Below, piece by piece: positions 4,532-6,118 of a DNA stretch of 6,118 bases (position 1 is its first letter; the number at the start of each line of letters is the position of its first letter). A program made the position numbers and the translations under genes. This DNA is from an uncultured Xanthobacteraceae bacterium (GTDB lineage Bacteria; Pseudomonadota; Alphaproteobacteria; Rhizobiales; Xanthobacteraceae), in the NCBI GenBank assembly GCA_955652195.1, contig CATPBC010000009.1, positions 1-6,118 on the forward strand. Direction: 5' to 3'. Below the pieces are notes generated by a model that saw only the letters and a list, made by a program, of their open reading frames with translations, was not told where the DNA came from and searched no databases.

Positions 4532-6118
<1,587 letters not shown>

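Overview
The window is a compact, GC-rich stretch of chromosome from an alphaproteobacterium. It most likely comes from the Hyphomicrobiales near Bradyrhizobium, Rhodopseudomonas or other Xanthobacteraceae. This rests on codon usage, on the Lon and small-protein sequences, and on an imperfect palindrome with GAGCATGATC / GATCATGCTC arms, a layout I remember as dispersed between genes in that group. No search was possible, so the taxonomy is inference.

Layout, left to right. Positions 1-848 (+): the C-terminal part of a peptidase C26 gamma-glutamyl-GABA hydrolase-like gene, cut by the window edge, then a DUF302 gene with a strong Shine-Dalgarno. Positions 849-955: intergenic, with a 14-bp perfect palindrome and the dispersed-type palindrome. 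Positions 956-1995 (-): in transcription order, a small secreted PsiF-repeat protein, a MaoC-type hydratase and an unrecognised 88-aa protein. An 88-bp divergent gap follows. Positions 2084-2524 (+): an FlK-type hot-dog thioesterase. Positions 2549-3918 (-): in transcription order, a dienelactone-hydrolase-family protein, a 100-aa conserved protein resembling DUF6295 and a small two-helix membrane protein. Positions 3979-4356 (-): a secreted cysteine-containing hypothetical protein. Positions 4479-4515: a strong intrinsic terminator for lon. Positions 4532-6118 (-): the C-terminal two thirds of lon, running off the right edge.

Apart from Lon (protein quality control), the genes look like small metabolic and housekeeping functions: acyl-CoA chemistry (MaoC hydratase, thioesterase), polyamine/GABA-type amide hydrolysis, an alpha/beta hydrolase, and several short secreted or membrane proteins of unknown role. 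Nothing resembles a defence system, mobile element, CRISPR array, biosynthetic cluster or RNA gene. No stretch longer than 300 bases lacks a gene.

The most unusual sequence features are small. Two neighbouring genes each carry a perfect short tandem duplication at the start codon: 13 bp and out of frame for maoC, 12 bp and in frame for the PsiF-type gene. The Shine-Dalgarno of the DUF302 gene sits partly inside a potential hairpin. The FlK-type gene may be translated from a leaderless message. I found no convincing new biological system.
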